Shown piece by piece: positions 15,213 to 17,207 of a stretch of DNA of 17,207 bases (position 1 is the stretch's first letter; each line of letters starts with the position of its first letter). Origin of the DNA: CAZNKU01 sp045545235 (GTDB lineage Bacteria > Bacillota > Clostridia > Monoglobales > Firm-18); contig JAZQAN010000077.1 of assembly GCA_045545235.1 (NCBI GenBank), forward strand, positions 1-17,207, given 5' to 3'. A program made the position numbers and the translations under genes. Under the pieces are notes generated by a model. It searched no databases, was not told the origin of the DNA, and saw only the letters and a list, made by a program, of their open reading frames with translations.

Positions 15213-15560
15213 ATGAAAAATAAAAAGAATTTAAATGAAAATTATCTTGAAAGAATACCTTTTAAAAATGAAAAGCTTGGTTGGACAAAAGGTGAAGACG
15301 GACTTGTAACTCTTGAAATAAAAAATACGGGTTTTTTTAACCGTGTAGCACAGAAGTTTTTTAAAAAACCGCCCGTAAGCTATGTTCACCTTGATGAAAT
15401 GGGGAGCTTCGTGTGGCCCATAACTGATGGTGAAAAAAATCTTATAGCAATAGGAGAGGAAGTAAAAAAACATTTTGGAGAAAAGGCGGAACCGTTGTAT
15501 GAACGCCTTGCAAAGTATTTTCAGATACTTGAAAGTTATAATTTTATATATTTCAAATAA
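15213..15560 (+). CDS. PqqD-family protein
   Basis: The protein has 115 residues. ATG at 15213 lies 4 nt after the OPT stop with only a weak ribosome binding site, so it is probably translated by coupling. The PqqD signature is plain: VHLDEMGSFVWPITDG (58-73), then IGEEVKKHFGEKAEPLYERL (80-99) and a final helix ending in NFIYF. PqqD-type domains bind precursor peptides of RiPP pathways, usually as partners of radical SAM enzymes, but no radical SAM or precursor-peptide gene is in this window. The N-terminal 45 residues precede the core domain. Pairing with the OPT transporter may reflect peptide handling; that is inference. Confidence 0.85.
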   Translation: MKNKKNLNENYLERIPFKNEKLGWTKGEDGLVTLEIKNTGFFNRVAQKFFKKPPVSYVHLDEMGSFVWPITDGEKNLIAIGEEVKKHFGEKAEPLYERLAKYFQILESYNFIYFK

Positions 15561-15603
15561 ATAAGTTTACTTCAAAGAAAAGTAAAAGGTTTTCGTAACG
15601 ATA

Positions 15604-15649
15604 TGCACCCCAAAAGGCAGACACTTTTGGAGGTGCATATTTTTATTTC
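15604..15649 (+). terminator. Intrinsic terminator after the OPT-PqqD pair
   Basis: A long stem of about 16 bp, ATATGCACC with CCAAAAG on the left and CTTTTGG with AGGTGCATAT on the right, has one bulged base and a loop of about 7 nt (GCAGACA). It is followed by TTTTTATTT. It closes the OPT-PqqD transcription unit before the nagA-like promoter. Confidence 0.85.
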
Positions 15650-15685
15650 ACGGCTATTTTATCTATTTATATATTTGAGTTTGTA

Positions 15686-15714
15686 TTGACATTTATTTTT
15701 TAAATACTTATAAT
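15686..15714 (+). promoter_or_regulatory. Consensus promoter of the NagA-family gene
   Basis: TTGACA (15686-15691), exactly 17 bp, and TATAAT (15709-15714) form a perfect sigma-A promoter 43 bp before the start codon. No obvious operator repeat surrounds it. Confidence 0.8.
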
Positions 15715-15756
15715 ATTGTTGAATGAATTTGAAAATGGAAAAGGAGTTTGGATATT

Positions 15757-16923
15757 ATGGGTAAAAATACAAAAATCATAAAAAATGCAAATGTAGTATT
15801 GGAAAACGGTATAATCTGGGATGGGGCAATACTTATTGATGAAGACAGAATTGTAAAGGCAGACAGTTTTGTAAATATTGAAGTTCCTGAGGATGCAGTG
15901 GAAATAGATGCAAACGGAGCATATGTGGGACCGGGTTTTGTGGATATTCACATTCACGGCGCATTGGATGCAAGACTGTTTGCAAAGCCTGTTGAAATTG
16001 CAGAGCATTTTTTAAAGCATGGCGAAACAAGTATTTTCCCCACATCCTCCACTTCTCTTTCATACGAACAGTTGATGGATGGCATCCGCTGTGTAAAGGC
16101 TAATATGGATAAGACTAAAAATATTAAGGGTATATATATGGAGGGGCCGTACATAAATCCAAACTATGGTGCGGCAAGGCATCTTGATACATGGAATAGA
16201 GGCCCTATTATTCCCGAACAGTACGAACCATTGGTTGATGAGCTTGGTGCTTTGGTAAAGGTATGGGGTATAGGACCCGAACGCCCTGACATTATGCCTT
16301 TTTTGGAATATGCACGCAAGGTTAACCCCAATGTTGTATTTTCAGTATGCCACAGTGAGGCTACACCGCAACAGGTACGTGACCTTGGTACAAAATACCG
16401 TCCAAAACTTATTACACATATGACGAATGCCACGGGAAGACAAACAGGCACAGGCGGAATAAGAGGCTATGGACCTGATGAATATTGCCTTGCAGATCCT
16501 GATATGTATGCAGAGCTTATTTCTGATTCCTGCGGTGTACATGTTCATTCCGACCTACAGAGAATGATTGTTAAAAACAAAGGTGTTCACCGTGTGATAC
16601 TTATTACGGATTCTACACCTTACAGAAATAATCCACCAAAAAATCCACTTGTTGCAAGTGCGGACGACCTCAACTTTAATGAAGTTGGTTCACTTGCAGG
16701 AAGTAAGCTTACTATGGATAAGGCTTGCCGCAATATTATGGGCCATACCAACTGCGGTATAGCGCAGGCTTTTGTAATGGCATCTTTAAACCCTGCAAAG
16801 ATTGTTGGTATGGACGAAGAAATTGGTTCAATAGAACCGGGTAAGATTGCAGATTTGGTTTTTGTAGATGACCGTTTCAACGTTAAGCAGGTTATGGTTG
16901 CAGGTAACATCTGTGAATTTTAA
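15757..16923 (+). CDS. nagA: NagA-family amidohydrolase (probable N-acetylglucosamine-6-phosphate deacetylase)
   Basis: The protein has 388 residues. ATG at 15757 follows AAGGAG (15741-15746); an in-frame TTG at 15748 is too close to that site. It matches the amidohydrolase NagA family in length and metal sites: DIHIHG (H65 and H67), MEGPYINP (Glu129), CHSEAT (His199), THMTNATG (His221), HVH (H262 or H264) and LITDS (Asp285), ending with the typical ASLNPAKIVGMDEEIGSIEPGKIADLVFVDD. NagA removes the acetyl group of GlcNAc-6-phosphate in cell-wall or chitin sugar recycling. E. coli NagA has Q and N in place of the HxH pair; this protein has both histidines. The segments CHSEAT and HMTNATGRQTGTGG differ from the usual GHSxAT and HLFNAM, so a related sugar substrate is possible. 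No nagB or sugar kinase lies nearby. The gene is monocistronic with its own promoter. Confidence 0.78.
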   Translation: MGKNTKIIKNANVVLENGIIWDGAILIDEDRIVKADSFVNIEVPEDAVEIDANGAYVGPGFVDIHIHGALDARLFAKPVEIAEHFLKHGETSIFPTSSTSLSYEQLMDGIRCVKANMDKTKNIKGIYMEGPYINPNYGAARHLDTWNRGPIIPEQYEPLVDELGALVKVWGIGPERPDIMPFLEYARKVNPNVVFSVCHSEATPQQVRDLGTKYRPKLITHMTNATGRQTGTGGIRGYGPDEYCLADPDMYAELISDSCGVHVHSDLQRMIVKNKGVHRVILITDSTPYRNNPPKNPLVASADDLNFNEVGSLAGSKLTMDKACRNIMGHTNCGIAQAFVMASLNPAKIVGMDEEIGSIEPGKIADLVFVDDRFNVKQVMVAGNICEF

Positions 16924-16940
16924 TTAAGTATTAAATTTTA

Positions 16941-16963
16941 AGAGCTTCGATTTTCGAAGCTCT
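16941..16963 (+). terminator. Hairpin after the NagA-family gene
   Basis: AGAGCTTCGA (16941-16950) pairs perfectly with 16954-16963 over 10 bp with a 3-nt loop, starting 17 nt after the stop. There is no U-run directly after it, because a second hairpin begins at the next base, so it may stabilise or pause rather than terminate. Confidence 0.6.
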
Positions 16964-16993
16964 CAGCGTGTCGATAAACCTATCGACACGCTG
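16964..16993 (+). other. Adjacent perfect 13-bp hairpin
   Basis: CAGCGTGTCGATA (16964-16976) pairs perfectly with 16981-16993 and has a 4-nt loop (AACC). It abuts the previous hairpin with no spacer. No T-run follows. With the flanking hairpins it belongs to a structured 3' region. Confidence 0.75.
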
Positions 16994-17020
16994 ACAGATT
17001 GCGAAAAAGGAAGGTGTATT

Positions 17021-17074
17021 TTGTCAATTTGAATTCGTCGGCGTACGAGGGTACGGTAGAGTTCAAATTGGCAA
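17021..17074 (+). other. Two-tier hairpin
   Basis: An outer stem of 13 pairs (17021-17033 with 17062-17074, one G-U) encloses an inner hairpin CGTAC-GAGG-GTACG (17042-17055). The two stems are separated by an internal loop. This looks like a small structured RNA domain, and I do not recognise its family. Confidence 0.55.
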
Positions 17075-17083
17075 AAAGCAAAT

Positions 17084-17118
17084 AACCGCAAGGAAAATTC
17101 GATGTTTTCCTTGCGGTT
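17084..17118. terminator. Strong terminator hairpin at the right end
   Basis: AACCGCAAGGAAAA (17084-17097) pairs perfectly with 17105-17118 over 14 bp with a 7-nt loop. TTATAGTTGTTTTTATTTTT follows on the + strand; a CTTTTTG run follows on the minus strand. It can end transcription from the left and possibly also from a gene to the right. The remaining bases (17119-17207) contain nothing I can annotate. Confidence 0.75.
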
Positions 17119-17207
17119 TTATAGTTGTTTTTATTTTTCGGCAAGAGTAAACCTTTGCCCTACATTCAAACATAATTATTAAGTCATTTGCGATAGAACA
17201 ACTTTTT

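Noticed and set aside
17119..17207. Possible 3' end of a minus-strand gene reading ...VGQRFTLAEK then a stop
   Set aside because: In-frame stops lie only about 14 codons upstream within the window, so a coding region cannot be supported.

Overview
The window is AT-rich with Gram-positive style signals: strong AAGGAGG-like ribosome binding sites, TTGACA-N17-TATAAT promoters, A/U-flanked terminator hairpins and a giant surface protein ending in S-layer homology (SLH) domains. Together with an OPT-family transporter paired with a PqqD-like protein and Clostridia-type gene content, this suggests a low-GC anaerobic Firmicute (class Clostridia, possibly an uncultured gut or rumen lineage). I see no rRNA, tRNA, CRISPR array, transposase or phage gene.

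Left region (1-7039): a TetR-type regulator is followed, probably in one transcript, by a secreted protein of about 1,888 residues. That protein has a signal peptide, a von Willebrand A (VWA) domain, an isopeptide-pilin-like domain, InlB/Listeria-Bacteroides type repeats, an internal domain duplication and three SLH domains. The cassette lies between two directly repeated non-coding segments of about 127 bp (core 76 of 80 identical). Each carries a TTGACAC-type motif cluster and a leftward promoter.

Middle region (7040-11630): an AraC-type regulator is divergent from a five-gene operon. The operon encodes an AtuA-family (DUF1446) protein, an 83-residue fragment resembling the C-terminus of an acetylxylan-esterase-type hydrolase, a DUF4387 protein, and the alpha and beta subunits of a class I fumarase/tartrate-dehydratase-type Fe-S hydro-lyase. 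The shared promoter region has a near-symmetric layout and two identical 14-bp boxes exactly 21 bp apart. I read this as an inducible catabolic module for an unidentified hydroxy-acid. It is the best candidate here for an undescribed pathway.

Right region (11631-17207): a small coiled-coil/zinc-ribbon protein sits next to an aminotransferase-fold protein that has lost both the PLP-binding lysine (Glu219) and a PLP-phosphate arginine. Next come an OPT-family transporter with a PqqD-like protein 4 nt downstream, and then a NagA-family amidohydrolase behind a perfect consensus promoter. The window ends with four consecutive RNA-type hairpins in about 180 nt.

All functional calls come from reading motifs by eye. 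No database search, structure prediction or RNA folding was run.
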